NCBI RefSeq assembly: GCF_002895005.1 | Contig: NZ_POWF01000008.1 | Span: 1 to 64,000 of the forward strand | From: Hanstruepera neustonica | GTDB lineage: Bacteria > Bacteroidota > Bacteroidia > Flavobacteriales > Flavobacteriaceae | DNA length: 64,000 nt | Direction: 5' to 3' | Shown: in pieces, positions 28,331 through 38,100 of the stretch | Position numbering within the stretch: position 1 is the stretch's first letter | How the letters are laid out: every line of letters starts with the position of its first letter | Notes under the pieces: model-generated | What the model was told of the DNA's origin: nothing | Database searches by the model: none | What the model saw: only the letters and a program-made list of their open reading frames with translations | Program-made: the position numbers and the translations under genes

Positions 28331-29728
28331 TTATAATGGCATCCAAAGTATCAAACACAACTGCACCACAAACAAAATCATAAACGGCATGACCAAATAC
28401 CCCATGATATCACGAGATTGCAAATTGGTTCCCATACCCATCACAGGAACAATCAGTAGTAAGAAAAAAGGCTGTAATAAATTAGTTAACGATTCACCGT
28501 AAGCTACCGCCAATGATGCCCTTGAAATCATGGCTGAGATTTCAGCTTCAGGTAAACCTGTTCCTATTTCTTGAATAGCTGCAATTAAACTCGGACCAAC
28601 AACGGCAAATTCGCCTCCAGCTGAAGGAATAGCAAAATTCACTAAACCACCCGTTATAAAGGCATAAAAAGCATAGGTGTCAACGGTAGCCACTGAAGCT
28701 AGTGCTTTTGCCAAGTATTCCCCTAATCCCGTGTAAAGCATAATACCCATAATGCCCGCATAGAAAGGATATTGAAAGAGTATCCCTGAAATATTCCGAC
28801 TGGAGCGTTGCATGGCAATACCATAACGTAAAGGTGTTTTATGAAGCAACATACCCAAAACAATAAAGGTAAATATCATGATGTTGAAATTCAGTTCAAC
28901 ACCTTTCGTGTAAAAGTAATATCCGATATATATGATACCCATTAAAACAATAATGCCTTGTATAACAAAGCTGTTATTAAACTTATCGGAATATGCTTTA
29001 AAAGGTAATTTCATACCGTTCGCTTCTTCTTCAATGCTTTTTTCCGACTGTAGTTTATTGATATCACACAAGTCTTTTAGCTCCACGTTCTGCTTTAATC
29101 TAGTTCCTACAAACATCATAAAAGCTGGCATAAGCAAGAAAAAGGATCCGATGATACTAAAATTCAAATACGAATTTAAAGTCAGCGATGTTGGAATGGT
29201 ATTCGACACGACTCCTGCTTCAATTAGATAGTTGTTTTCAGAATTCAACAACAATGGTATGGTACTGGACAAACCCGTAACCCAGCCACACATGGACACA
29301 TAAACACAAGCTATTAAAAATGGGTAATTAACACCTTTCACTCGTAATGCTAATTCCCTTGCTAGAACTCCGGTGATAACAATCCAACCAAAACTCACCA
29401 AACTTAACAGCAAACCAATAAAAACCACAAAAAAATAGACTTGGCCTGGTGAATTAATGTATTTGGTCAATCTATCTATAAGTCTGCCAATTACAGGAGA
29501 CAAGGCAATACTGAAACCGGTAACTAAAATTAAAATTATCTGCATGGCAAAAGCCAGTAAATCGAAAAAGCCTTCATACCATGAGGATATAATGGTAATA
29601 AACGAGGCATCAACCACAAAATAAGCTGCCAAAACCGAAACCAAAGTCAATACAATGGCAAATACAAAAGCATCTGGCATAAACTTTAAAAACAGGTAAC
29701 TGAATTTTTCGCCTAGTTTGGTTATCAT
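28331..29728 (-). CDS. atoE: Short-chain fatty acid transporter, AtoE family
   Basis: 465 aa with about 10-12 hydrophobic segments. The start (FSYLFLKFMPDAFVFAIVLTL) and inner motifs (WYEGFFDLLAFAMQI, PSAGGEFAVVGPSL, AYGESLTNLLQPFFLLL) match the SCFA_trans family, inner-membrane carriers for acetoacetate and short-chain fatty acids. Its ATG overlaps the stop of the upstream hypothetical gene by 4 bp, so they are translationally coupled. It precedes an acyl-CoA ligase gene. Confidence 0.93.
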   Translation of the reverse strand: MITKLGEKFSYLFLKFMPDAFVFAIVLTLVSVLAAYFVVDASFITIISSWYEGFFDLLAFAMQIILILVTGFSIALSPVIGRLIDRLTKYINSPGQVYFFVVFIGLLLSLVSFGWIVITGVLARELALRVKGVNYPFLIACVYVSMCGWVTGLSSTIPLLLNSENNYLIEAGVVSNTIPTSLTLNSYLNFSIIGSFFLLMPAFMMFVGTRLKQNVELKDLCDINKLQSEKSIEEEANGMKLPFKAYSDKFNNSFVIQGIIVLMGIIYIGYYFYTKGVELNFNIMIFTFIVLGMLLHKTPLRYGIAMQRSSRNISGILFQYPFYAGIMGIMLYTGLGEYLAKALASVATVDTYAFYAFITGGLVNFAIPSAGGEFAVVGPSLIAAIQEIGTGLPEAEISAMISRASLAVAYGESLTNLLQPFFLLLIVPVMGMGTNLQSRDIMGYLVMPFMILFVVQLCLILWMPL

Positions 29729-30405
29729 TCTCTTAATTTTAAATCTAAATCCTCTGGTTTAAGCTTAATCTTAATAAATTTTTGATGTTTCTGAAAATTA
29801 GCAAGCCTTGAAAGGCCTTCATTGTAATTTCCGTTCTCGTCAATATAATAATAAAATAGAGCTATACCATTTGGCACATTATCAATTCGATTATTTACCT
29901 TAAAAAATTCTTTATTTACCATATGAGAATATGAAAATTCCTTAATAGGTAAAATTGAAAAATAGGTTCCAGAATTTTCTTTTTTCTTTCTAAAATACCT
30001 GTATACATCATGCTTATTACTAAGAAGAATGGTATCCTTCACAACTGCTAAATTAAAATCTTTATAGCTCCAAGTTCGATGACTTACTAATTGGTAATCC
30101 ATACCAACATCTATGGTTTCTGCTTTAAAAAAATCATCTTTTCGGATTTCAGTTACTGAAACCAATTTTCCTTTTATACCAAACCACATTCTAAAGTTCT
30201 CTCCGTTGAATTCCTTAACGGTCAAAGAATAACCCTGGTTTTTTGAATTAAGAAATAAATAGTAGTTATCTAATTTTTTAAGATCATTGTCCCAATAGTT
30301 ATATTCTAAAACATAATCAAATTCAAACAGTATCTCATTATTAAGGTTTTGACTTAATAAATTACAATTAACAAAAATGAGTATGAATAAAAACCTCAAA
30401 GTCAT
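29725..30405 (-). CDS. Secreted hypothetical protein
   Basis: 226 aa with a signal peptide (LRFLFILIFVNCNLLSQ). The rest is rich in aromatic and charged residues with alternating beta pattern (FDYVLEYNYWDNDLKKLDNYYLFLN, FFKVNNRIDNVPNGIALFYYY) and no motif I recognise. It overlaps atoE by 4 bp (ATGA) and starts 2 bp after the outer-membrane protein gene upstream, so the three genes form one transcription unit. Periplasmic or outer-membrane-associated by inference. Confidence 0.8.
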   Translation of the reverse strand: MTLRFLFILIFVNCNLLSQNLNNEILFEFDYVLEYNYWDNDLKKLDNYYLFLNSKNQGYSLTVKEFNGENFRMWFGIKGKLVSVTEIRKDDFFKAETIDVGMDYQLVSHRTWSYKDFNLAVVKDTILLSNKHDVYRYFRKKKENSGTYFSILPIKEFSYSHMVNKEFFKVNNRIDNVPNGIALFYYYIDENGNYNEGLSRLANFQKHQKFIKIKLKPEDLDLKLRE

Positions 30406-30407
30406 AT

Positions 30408-31394
30408 TTATTTCTTCACTTTCAATTTATAACCAATGGCAAACTTGGCCATGGAATGATTAAACAAATACTCATTTCCAAAATCTAAATTGGTAGCATA
30501 AATACCGGTTCCATAAATAAGATTGATATAATACCTGTTTATACTGTATCCCAAAGCAAAGGAAAAGTCTAATTTATAAAGCATCGGGTTTGAAGGTCGG
30601 TAACTACCATCATCCAATCTGACTTTCTTATTCATCAAAGCCACACCTGGCATCAAATTACAGGTAGCAATAAAATTATCCGATATAACATATTGGGATA
30701 AAAAACCTCCCAAAATACCCACTGCCCGACCACTATACTTTTCAATTTCTGCTTCCTCATTGAAGTACAGCACGCCATTTTCGGTTAAAATATCACCATC
30801 GGCACTAAATGTATCAAAAACAGCAAATGTTCCAATACCTCCCGTAATTTGTACTTTTCGGTCTCGCTTGGGCATACCCGCTTTTAGTAAGGCTAACGAA
30901 AATTCAATTTCGGAAAAGGTATACAGATAGTTAAATCCAACAGTCGATGATTTTATATCATGCCTGAAAATATTGGGTTCATCAAAATTATTTCGGATAT
31001 TAAAACCTTTATAAGTCTGCAAATAAAAACTGATGTAGTTGTGCTTTCCTAATATCAAACTACCCTGTGCATCAAATCTGTCTGTGGTTTCCTTTTTACC
31101 AGATTTTATATTAAAGGCAATATCAATAAGTAATTTACTATTGGCGACTCCAAAGCCAACACCAAATCTATTGTTGGGAATATAACGAGAGCGATTACCA
31201 TCGTTTAAAATTCGAAATTGCTTGACTTTATAATTGGAAAACAATCGAGCCGAATAATTGCTTAAATCATGATCAATAAATAAGGAATCAATGATCTTAA
31301 AAAGGTTTAAAGAATCCCGCTTTTGTTCTGTTTGGGACTGTGCCGATACTGATAAAACTAAAAAGGCAACAAGAACTAGAAATCTCTGAATCAT
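30408..31394 (-). CDS. DUF4421-like outer-membrane beta-barrel protein
   Basis: 328 aa with a signal peptide ending near VSAQSQ. The sequence has alternating amphipathic beta strands (FGVGFGVANSKLLIDIAFNI, YISFYLQTYKGFNI, TVGFNYLYTFSEIEFSLALL) and ends in a strand-like FAIGYKLKVKK. The pattern RYIPNNRFGVGFGV suggests the DUF4421 family. Outer-membrane location is likely; the substrate or role is unknown. It is the first gene of the unit leading to atoE and the ligase, divergent from rdgB. Confidence 0.75.
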   Translation of the reverse strand: MIQRFLVLVAFLVLSVSAQSQTEQKRDSLNLFKIIDSLFIDHDLSNYSARLFSNYKVKQFRILNDGNRSRYIPNNRFGVGFGVANSKLLIDIAFNIKSGKKETTDRFDAQGSLILGKHNYISFYLQTYKGFNIRNNFDEPNIFRHDIKSSTVGFNYLYTFSEIEFSLALLKAGMPKRDRKVQITGGIGTFAVFDTFSADGDILTENGVLYFNEEAEIEKYSGRAVGILGGFLSQYVISDNFIATCNLMPGVALMNKKVRLDDGSYRPSNPMLYKLDFSFALGYSINRYYINLIYGTGIYATNLDFGNEYLFNHSMAKFAIGYKLKVKK

Positions 31395-31474
31395 ATCATA
31401 TTAAACAACTAAATTTACCGTGATTTATTTCACAAATAATCGTTTGAAGCTAAAATTACATTAATTCAACAAAT

Positions 31475-32050
31475 ATGCAACTTGTTTTCGCTACCAATAA
31501 TCTCAACAAACTCCAAGAGGTCCAAAAATTAATACCAAGCCATATCACACTTTTAAGTCTCAAGGATATTGGTTGTTTTGAAGATATCCCTGAAACGCAG
31601 CCTACCATAGAAGGCAATGCTGTTCAAAAAGCGCAATATGTCAAGGACCATTATGGCTATGATTGTTTTGCAGACGATACTGGTTTGGAAGTTGAAGCTC
31701 TTAATGGTGAACCAGGTGTATTTTCAGCACGCTATGCAGGTGAGCAACGCGATGCCAATGATAATATGGATTTATTATTGACAAATCTAACCGATAAACC
31801 CAATAGAAGTGCCCAGTTTAAAACGGTTATTGCTTTGCACCTCCATGGTCAACTACATACATTTACAGGTATTTGTAAAGGTGACATTACTTCTAATAAA
31901 AAGGGAACTGATGGTTTTGGCTACGACCCTATTTTCAAACCTAATGGCTTTAACCAAACATTTGCTGAAATGACCCTGGAGCAAAAAAACGAAATTGGCC
32001 ATCGTGGTAAAGCAGTACTAAAATTGGTGGATTTCTTAAATGGTCTATAA
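31475..32050 (+). CDS. rdgB: Non-canonical purine NTP pyrophosphatase (RdgB/HAM1)
   Basis: 191 aa. It begins LVFATNNLNKLQEVQKL and contains CFADDTGLEVEALNGEPGVFSARYAG and GFGYDPIFKP, with FAEMTLEQKNEIGHRGKAV near the C-terminus, all diagnostic. It hydrolyses dITP, XTP and related nucleotides to monophosphates, keeping them out of DNA and RNA. Single gene, divergent from the DUF4421-like unit. Confidence 0.97.
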   Translation: MQLVFATNNLNKLQEVQKLIPSHITLLSLKDIGCFEDIPETQPTIEGNAVQKAQYVKDHYGYDCFADDTGLEVEALNGEPGVFSARYAGEQRDANDNMDLLLTNLTDKPNRSAQFKTVIALHLHGQLHTFTGICKGDITSNKKGTDGFGYDPIFKPNGFNQTFAEMTLEQKNEIGHRGKAVLKLVDFLNGL

Positions 32051-32126
32051 TTTATACCGAAGAACCCAAACTTTACACCAATTGTAAAAATTAATACTAT
32101 ATTTAGGCAACCTAAAATATTCTATC

Positions 32127-32600
32127 ATGAAATACTCTAAAATACTAACGGTACTTATCTGTATAACGACCTTATCACTTTATAATTGTAAAGACAAAGC
32201 CGAAACAACCGAAGAAACAGCCAAAGAATCCGAGTTACAGCCCTTACGCGTATTTGATGCGCAAAACCAACAAAACACCAATACAGCCCAAAACACATCA
32301 GGTGTTTATCACTACACCTGCAGTAATGGATGTGCTGGTGGTGCCGCAGCAGCTGGAAATTGTGCGACTTGTGGTAATACCTTAAGTCACAATCAGGCTT
32401 ATCATGCCAATACCAATACTACAACGCCAACGACACCAACGACACCAACGACAACACCAACCACTCAAACTGGTGGGCAAAACGCTGCTGGCGTGTGGCA
32501 TTATACCTGTAGCAACGGTTGTGCAGGCGGTGGTGCATCTGCTGGAAATTGCAGTTCTTGTGGCAATGCGTTAGCCCATAATACGGCGTATCATAATTAA
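32127..32600 (+). CDS. Lipoprotein with two Cys-rich zinc-ribbon-like repeats
   Basis: 157 aa. The lipobox is LSLYNC (Cys at about residue 21). Two near-identical units follow: YHYTCSNGCAGGAAAAGNC-ATCGNTLSHNQAYH and WHYTCSNGCAGGGASAGNC-SSCGNALAHNTAYH, each with CxxxC and CxxC spacing plus several His. They are joined by a Thr/Pro linker encoded by a 9-bp microsatellite. The unit resembles a heavy-metal-binding zinc ribbon (YxCPMxP...CPxCGM) in layout but not in residues. Metal binding at the inner face of the outer membrane is plausible but not shown. Confidence 0.82.
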   Translation: MKYSKILTVLICITTLSLYNCKDKAETTEETAKESELQPLRVFDAQNQQNTNTAQNTSGVYHYTCSNGCAGGAAAAGNCATCGNTLSHNQAYHANTNTTTPTTPTTPTTTPTTQTGGQNAAGVWHYTCSNGCAGGGASAGNCSSCGNALAHNTAYHN

Positions 32601-32610
32601 TTTTTGAATA

Positions 32611-33101
32611 ATGGAAATTAACAAAACCTATTTTAAATTAGTTAAAAATTTACTTTTTACATTTTCCGTTATTCTTATCAATAATTATTCATTTGGACAA
32701 AATATCTATCCAAAAAAATTGAAGGCTGTAATACTGAAAAGTTTGGATTAGAAAGTGATTCAACATCAGCTAAATTAAATAACAATGTATTAGTTAATTT
32801 GATATCTGACAATTTTGATAAAAAGGAACTTACTAAAATCAGAGGAATTCTTAAAATTCAAGTTATTGCTTACGAAGACAAATCTTCATGCTTATTAAGT
32901 TATGAAAATGCTACCAATTTTGATGACAATCAACTTAATATCCAAAAATTAAAAGATGTTATTGATAAAAATCTTATTTGGGAAAAAGTTGACGAAACGG
33001 TTTCACCTATGATTGAAATTTATTTTCTCATTGGTGAAATACAAATTAAAAGGATGGGATTTGATGGAAAAAAAGGACTCCATGAATTGGTTAACCAATA
33101 A
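32611..33101 (+). pseudogene. Frameshifted secreted hypothetical protein (break at an A7 tract)
   Basis: An ATG at 32611 opens a signal peptide (KNLLFTFSVILINNYSFGQ) and a short frame that stops at 32750 after IYPKKLKAVILKSLD. Adding one A to the seven-A tract at 32712-32718 gives YPKKIEGCNTEKFGLESD and joins a frame that runs open to 33101 (ending KKGLHELVNQ). The restored product would be about 163 aa, secreted, and of no recognised family. The downstream frame has no normal start of its own. Confidence 0.65.
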
Positions 33102-33128
33102 TCTAGTATTTCATCTCAAATAAAAGTG

Positions 33129-33136
33129 TATCTTTG
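33129..33136 (+). promoter_or_regulatory. -7 promoter element of the DEAD-box helicase gene
   Basis: TATCTTTG matches TAnnTTTG exactly and is followed by CCGAC, like many flavobacterial starts. No convincing -33 element is seen. Transcription from here would give a leader of roughly 125 nt before the ATG at 33270. Confidence 0.5.
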
Positions 33137-33269
33137 CCGACTGAAATACAGCGTTTTGTATTTCGTATTCCTCAGGGTGAGGATGTGTTACCAAGAAGTT
33201 TCAGGTTAAGTATGTCGATTCGCTTCTGTTGTAACACCTTATAACATAATCGAATACTTACATTTCAGA

Positions 33270-35072
33270 ATGAACACATTCCAAGATTTAGGTCTTAATC
33301 ATGACCTAATACAAGCTATTAATGACATGGGTTTTGTAACCCCAAGTGATGTCCAGGCGCAAGCCATTCCAATTTTATTAAACCAAGACACCGATTTGGT
33401 GGCATTGGCACAAACAGGAACCGGTAAAACAGCAGCCTTTGGTTTCCCGATGTTGCAAAAAATCCAGATGGATAGCCGCACCACGCAAGGCTTAATCCTA
33501 TCACCTACGCGTGAGCTTTGCTTACAAATTACCAATGAACTCAAGCAATACGGCAAACATTGTAAAGGCTTACATGTAGTAGCCATTTATGGTGGTGCCA
33601 GTATTACGGAACAAGCCAAAGAGGTTAAAAAAGGTGCCCAAATTATTGTAGCCACACCTGGTCGTATGAAAGATATGATTAGCCGTCGTTTGGTGGATAT
33701 CTCTAAAATTGAATATGCGGTTTTAGATGAAGCTGATGAAATGCTGAATATGGGATTCTATGAAGATATCACGGATATCCTATCGCATACACCACAAGAA
33801 AAAAACACCTGGTTGTTTTCGGCTACCATGCCAAAAGAAGTGGCTACCATTGCTAAAAAATTCATGTATCAACCCGTTGAAATAACGGTAGGCACTAAAA
33901 ACGTGGGTAGTGATCAGGTTTCTCACGAATACTATTTGGTGAATGCCAGAGATCGCTATTTAGCGTTGAAACGTTTAGCGGATGCCAACCCAGATATTTT
34001 TTCAGTTATTTTCTGTCGTACCAAACGCGACACACAAAAAGTAGCCGAAAAACTCATTGAAGATGGCTACAGTGCTGGTGCTTTGCACGGTGATTTGAGT
34101 CAGAACCAACGTGATTTGGTGATGAAAGCATTCCGTAATAAACAAATCCAAATGCTTGTGGCTACGGATGTAGCTGCTCGTGGTATTGATGTTGATGATA
34201 TTACGCATGTTATCAACTACCAATTACCAGACGAAATTGAAACGTATACACACCGTAGCGGTCGTACAGGTCGTGCTGGAAAAACAGGTGTTTCTATGGT
34301 TATTGTGTCTAAAAGTGAAGTGCGAAAAATTAAAAGTATTGAACGCATCATTAAAAAGGACTTTGTAAAAAAGGATATTCCGGATGGTATGGAAATTTGT
34401 GAAGTGCAATTGATGTCCTTGGCAAATAAAATCCACAACACCGAAGTAAACCATGAAATTGATAAATATTTAGATAGTATCAATCAACTATTTGAAGACA
34501 CGAGTAAAGACGAATTGATTAAAAAGTTCTTTTCGGTTGAGTTTACCCGTTTCTTCAATTACTACCAAAAATCACATGACTTAAACATTTCAGGTGATGT
34601 ATCAGGTGACCGACCAGGAGATTCTGGTGACAACACAAGATACTTTATAAATGTTGGTAAAAAAGATGGGTATGATTGGATGAAACTAAAAGACTTCTTG
34701 AAAGAAATTTTAGAGTTGGGTCGCGATGATGTCTTTAAGGTCGATGTTAAGGACAGTTTCTCGTTCTTTACAACCGAAAGTAAATTACAGGACAAAGTTT
34801 TAGCCTTTTTTACCGATTTTAAACATAACGGCCGCTTCGTCAATGTTGAAGTCAGTGAAGACAAAGGCAAAAGCACCAGTCGCGGTAAAAGACGTCGTGA
34901 TGGTGGTAAACGCAGACGCGATGACAAACCCAGAGGTGAAAGACGATCAAGTTCTAAAAATGATTCAGGGATCAGACGCAGTCGCAGAAGCTCTGAAGGC
35001 GGATCAAAATCCAGACGCTCTGAAACCAGAACGTCCTCGGGTTCTTCCAGACCAAGACGTTCCAGAAGATAG
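33270..35072 (+). CDS. DEAD-box ATP-dependent RNA helicase with DbpA-type RNA-binding domain
   Basis: 600 aa. Q-motif region TFQDLGLNHDLIQAINDMGF, motif I AQTGTGKTAAFG, Ia PTRELCLQI, II DEADEM, III SAT, and VI HRSGRTGRAG are all present. After the helicase core comes a DbpA-like RNA-recognition domain (about residues 450-530; RYFINVGKKDGYDWMKLKDFL), then a strongly basic Arg/Ser/Gly tail (KRRRDGGKRRRDDKPRGERR...). It unwinds RNA duplexes, probably in ribosome assembly or mRNA turnover. The architecture is DeaD/CsdA-like. A long leader suggests possible cold-shock-type control, unproven. Confidence 0.95.
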   Translation: MNTFQDLGLNHDLIQAINDMGFVTPSDVQAQAIPILLNQDTDLVALAQTGTGKTAAFGFPMLQKIQMDSRTTQGLILSPTRELCLQITNELKQYGKHCKGLHVVAIYGGASITEQAKEVKKGAQIIVATPGRMKDMISRRLVDISKIEYAVLDEADEMLNMGFYEDITDILSHTPQEKNTWLFSATMPKEVATIAKKFMYQPVEITVGTKNVGSDQVSHEYYLVNARDRYLALKRLADANPDIFSVIFCRTKRDTQKVAEKLIEDGYSAGALHGDLSQNQRDLVMKAFRNKQIQMLVATDVAARGIDVDDITHVINYQLPDEIETYTHRSGRTGRAGKTGVSMVIVSKSEVRKIKSIERIIKKDFVKKDIPDGMEICEVQLMSLANKIHNTEVNHEIDKYLDSINQLFEDTSKDELIKKFFSVEFTRFFNYYQKSHDLNISGDVSGDRPGDSGDNTRYFINVGKKDGYDWMKLKDFLKEILELGRDDVFKVDVKDSFSFFTTESKLQDKVLAFFTDFKHNGRFVNVEVSEDKGKSTSRGKRRRDGGKRRRDDKPRGERRSSSKNDSGIRRSRRSSEGGSKSRRSETRTSSGSSRPRRSRR

Positions 35073-35080
35073 ATTTCAAA

Positions 35081-35109
35081 AAAAAGCCAAGTTTAAAACT
35101 TGGCTTTTT
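35081..35109. terminator. Bidirectional terminator between helicase gene and type B T9SS gene
   Basis: GCCAAGT (35086-35092) pairs with ACTTGGC (35098-35104), flanked by an A-run before and a T-run after. The same hairpin therefore has a T-run on both strands and serves both convergent genes. Confidence 0.87.
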
Positions 35110-35112
35110 TGT

Positions 35113-38100
35113 TTATCGTTTTAATGTAAAGTGCGCCCGATACTGTTTTCCCTTACTCGGTCTGTTTACTACAAACCAATAATCAGATGTTGGCATATGT
35201 TCTCCGTTAAAGGTTCCATCCCAACCATCACTCAAGGCATTGAGTTGCTTGAGTAATTTACCATATCGATCAAAAATCAAAACGGTAATATCAGGTTCTG
35301 TTTGAGAAAAATATACCTGCCAATTATCATTATCGCCATCACCATTTGGTGTGAAAAATTTAGGATAGTACAACACATAGACCTCTTCATTAACAACACC
35401 ACAGCCATTTTGATCTCTAACGTAAATCGTGTATTCTCCTACAGGGAGATTATTAAACACATTACTACTTTGATAATTAATACCATCTATTGAGAACTCA
35501 TAGTCTCCAATACCAGAAACCTCAACCGTAATGGTGTTATCATAAGCCGTCCAATCTTCTATCTCAATATCGTTGATAATGGCTTCATCTGATTCAATGA
35601 CTTGAACCGTTTCGGTAAAACTACAAGACAACGGCGGCATAGTTGGATAGTCGTAAGCAACTGTAACATCATAATTCCCTGCGCTACCAACAACAATAGA
35701 CTGGGTTGTTTCTCCGGTAGACCACAGGTAAGAGTCATAACCAAACCCAGCATCCAGAACCACTGTTTCATCTGTACAGAAATAGTACGTGGTTTCCATG
35801 TCTGGATCCGGTGTTTCTAAAGCCTCAATGTAAAATGATGTTGTGTTATAACAATCAAAATTTTCCATGTTTTCTATTCTGGCAAAAATCTGCTGCGGAT
35901 TCGTAATGTTGGTATACGGTATGCTTAACGGGTTTTCATTCAAATCGGCATCAGCTTGTGACAAGTGATAAGTAATTGCAAAATTTCCTGTTTGTCCATT
36001 TGATATTTGGTCATTTTGCAAGTTTAAATCAAAAGATTCTTCACCGTCATTAAGCGCATCACATAGATACATATCATCAGGTTGATAGGCTTCCAAATAA
36101 TCATCGATTATAATCTGGAATGAACCTGTTTCATAGCAACTGGCATTATTGACATTCTCAATGCGAATAAAAACCTGCTGTGGATTATCTACCGTTTGAA
36201 AATCATCTGGTAACGGATTAGCGCTATTCTCGGCATTTATTTGAGAAATATGGTAAGTGATGTTAAAATCGGAAGCTGCTTGCCCGTTCAGTACAGCATT
36301 ATCAAACTGTGTTAAATCAACCAATTCTGTTCCATCGTTGGAAGCATCATCACAAGTAGTCACATCGGCAACCACATTGACTACTGGCATTGCATCCACT
36401 TGAATAGTAAAGCTGGTAGTGTCAAAACAATTACTGTTATTCGTGTTTTCTATTCTCACGAATATTTGCTGTGGATTGGTTTCATTAGTATAAGGCGATG
36501 TCAATGGGTTTTGATTATCGTCTGCATCGTCCTGACTTAAGTGATAGGTGATATTAAAGCCCGTTTGTCCATTGGATACTTGGTTGTTTTGAGAACTTAA
36601 ATTAAAGGCTTCTTCACCATCGTTCAGATCATCGCAAAGGAACATATCGTCAGGTTGGTATGCTGTAGGTTGTTCATCAATGATAATCTCGAAACTCCCT
36701 GTATCATAACAGCTCTCGTTGACAACATTTTCAATGCGAATAAAAACTTGTTGCGGATTATCTACCGTCTGAAAATCATCTGGTAATGGATTAGCATCAT
36801 TCTCGGCATCCGCTTGAGATATATGATACGATATGTTAAAATCGGCAGCTGTTTGACCGTTCAATATGTCATCATTAAACTGCGTTAAATCAACCAATTC
36901 AGTGCCATCATTGGAAACATCATCGCATACCATCAAATCTATAACTGTATTGGCAACTGGCATGGTATCTACTATCAAATCAAAACTGGTGATATCGTAG
37001 CAATCTGTATTATCAACATTATATATCTTAACATAAATAGTTTGACTATTGGAAATATTGGCATAACTAATAGTTAGTTCGTTTTCGTGATTTTGGGCGT
37101 CCTCCATACTTGCATAATACCTAATATCAAAAAACACATCCGATTGTGTTCCTAACACCTCTGAATCTTTAGTGCTTAAATCAAAAATTTCAACGTCGTC
37201 ATTAGTACTATCATCACATAAATGATAATTAGAGACCTCATTCGCAATTGGAACATCATGAATTACAATATCGGTTGTAAAAAATCGATTGGTTCCACTA
37301 ACCGAATTCACCGAAACGGTAACGGGATACGTTCCAGCTGAAGTATAAACGTGTGTGGGAGTCACTTCACTGGTCGTGTTCCCATCTCCAAAATCCCATT
37401 GAATATTGGCAATTTCTTGACTTGAATTGACTGAAAATTGAGTCTCATCGCCCACGCAAGTAAACTCTACATTAATTCCAACCTGGAAAAATGATTGAAT
37501 GAAAGGTGGTAATCCATAAATAGCTTGTCTACCTTCTAAAAACAAAGCTCGGTTAACATATCCAGAACTTAACCCTGGTTCATTGGGATTTTCAATAACA
37601 TCCAAATATCCAGAGTAAGCGTTAGCTATATAAATTTTTTCATCAATTGCTAATTGTAACGCTGAAACACTATCAGTTCCATCATATAAAATGACATCAG
37701 AATTTGCAATATCCATTTGGTTTCCATGCATTAAATTAAATTGATGAATTTTAAACCGTGTTGATATAAAATCAGTATCAGAAACATAGAGCATCTCACT
37801 ATTAGGTGAGAATTCAAGTCCATATGGACCACTTTGAAGCCCATTATAAAACATGTCAGATAAATTAATAGCATTACTAAACTGACCATTTTGAGAATTA
37901 AAATCAAATATTTCAACAAATGCTGTATTGTGCCATTTGGCCAAAGCTAATTTTTGTCCATCCGGAGATACTTTCATATATCCTATGGTTTCTGCAGGAT
38001 CACCATTATGAACACTACCAATTGGGGTGATTGTGGGCGTGATTTCAACTCCAGATTCTGTAATTTTATAAGATAAAAATTCGTTGCTATTCCATTTATG

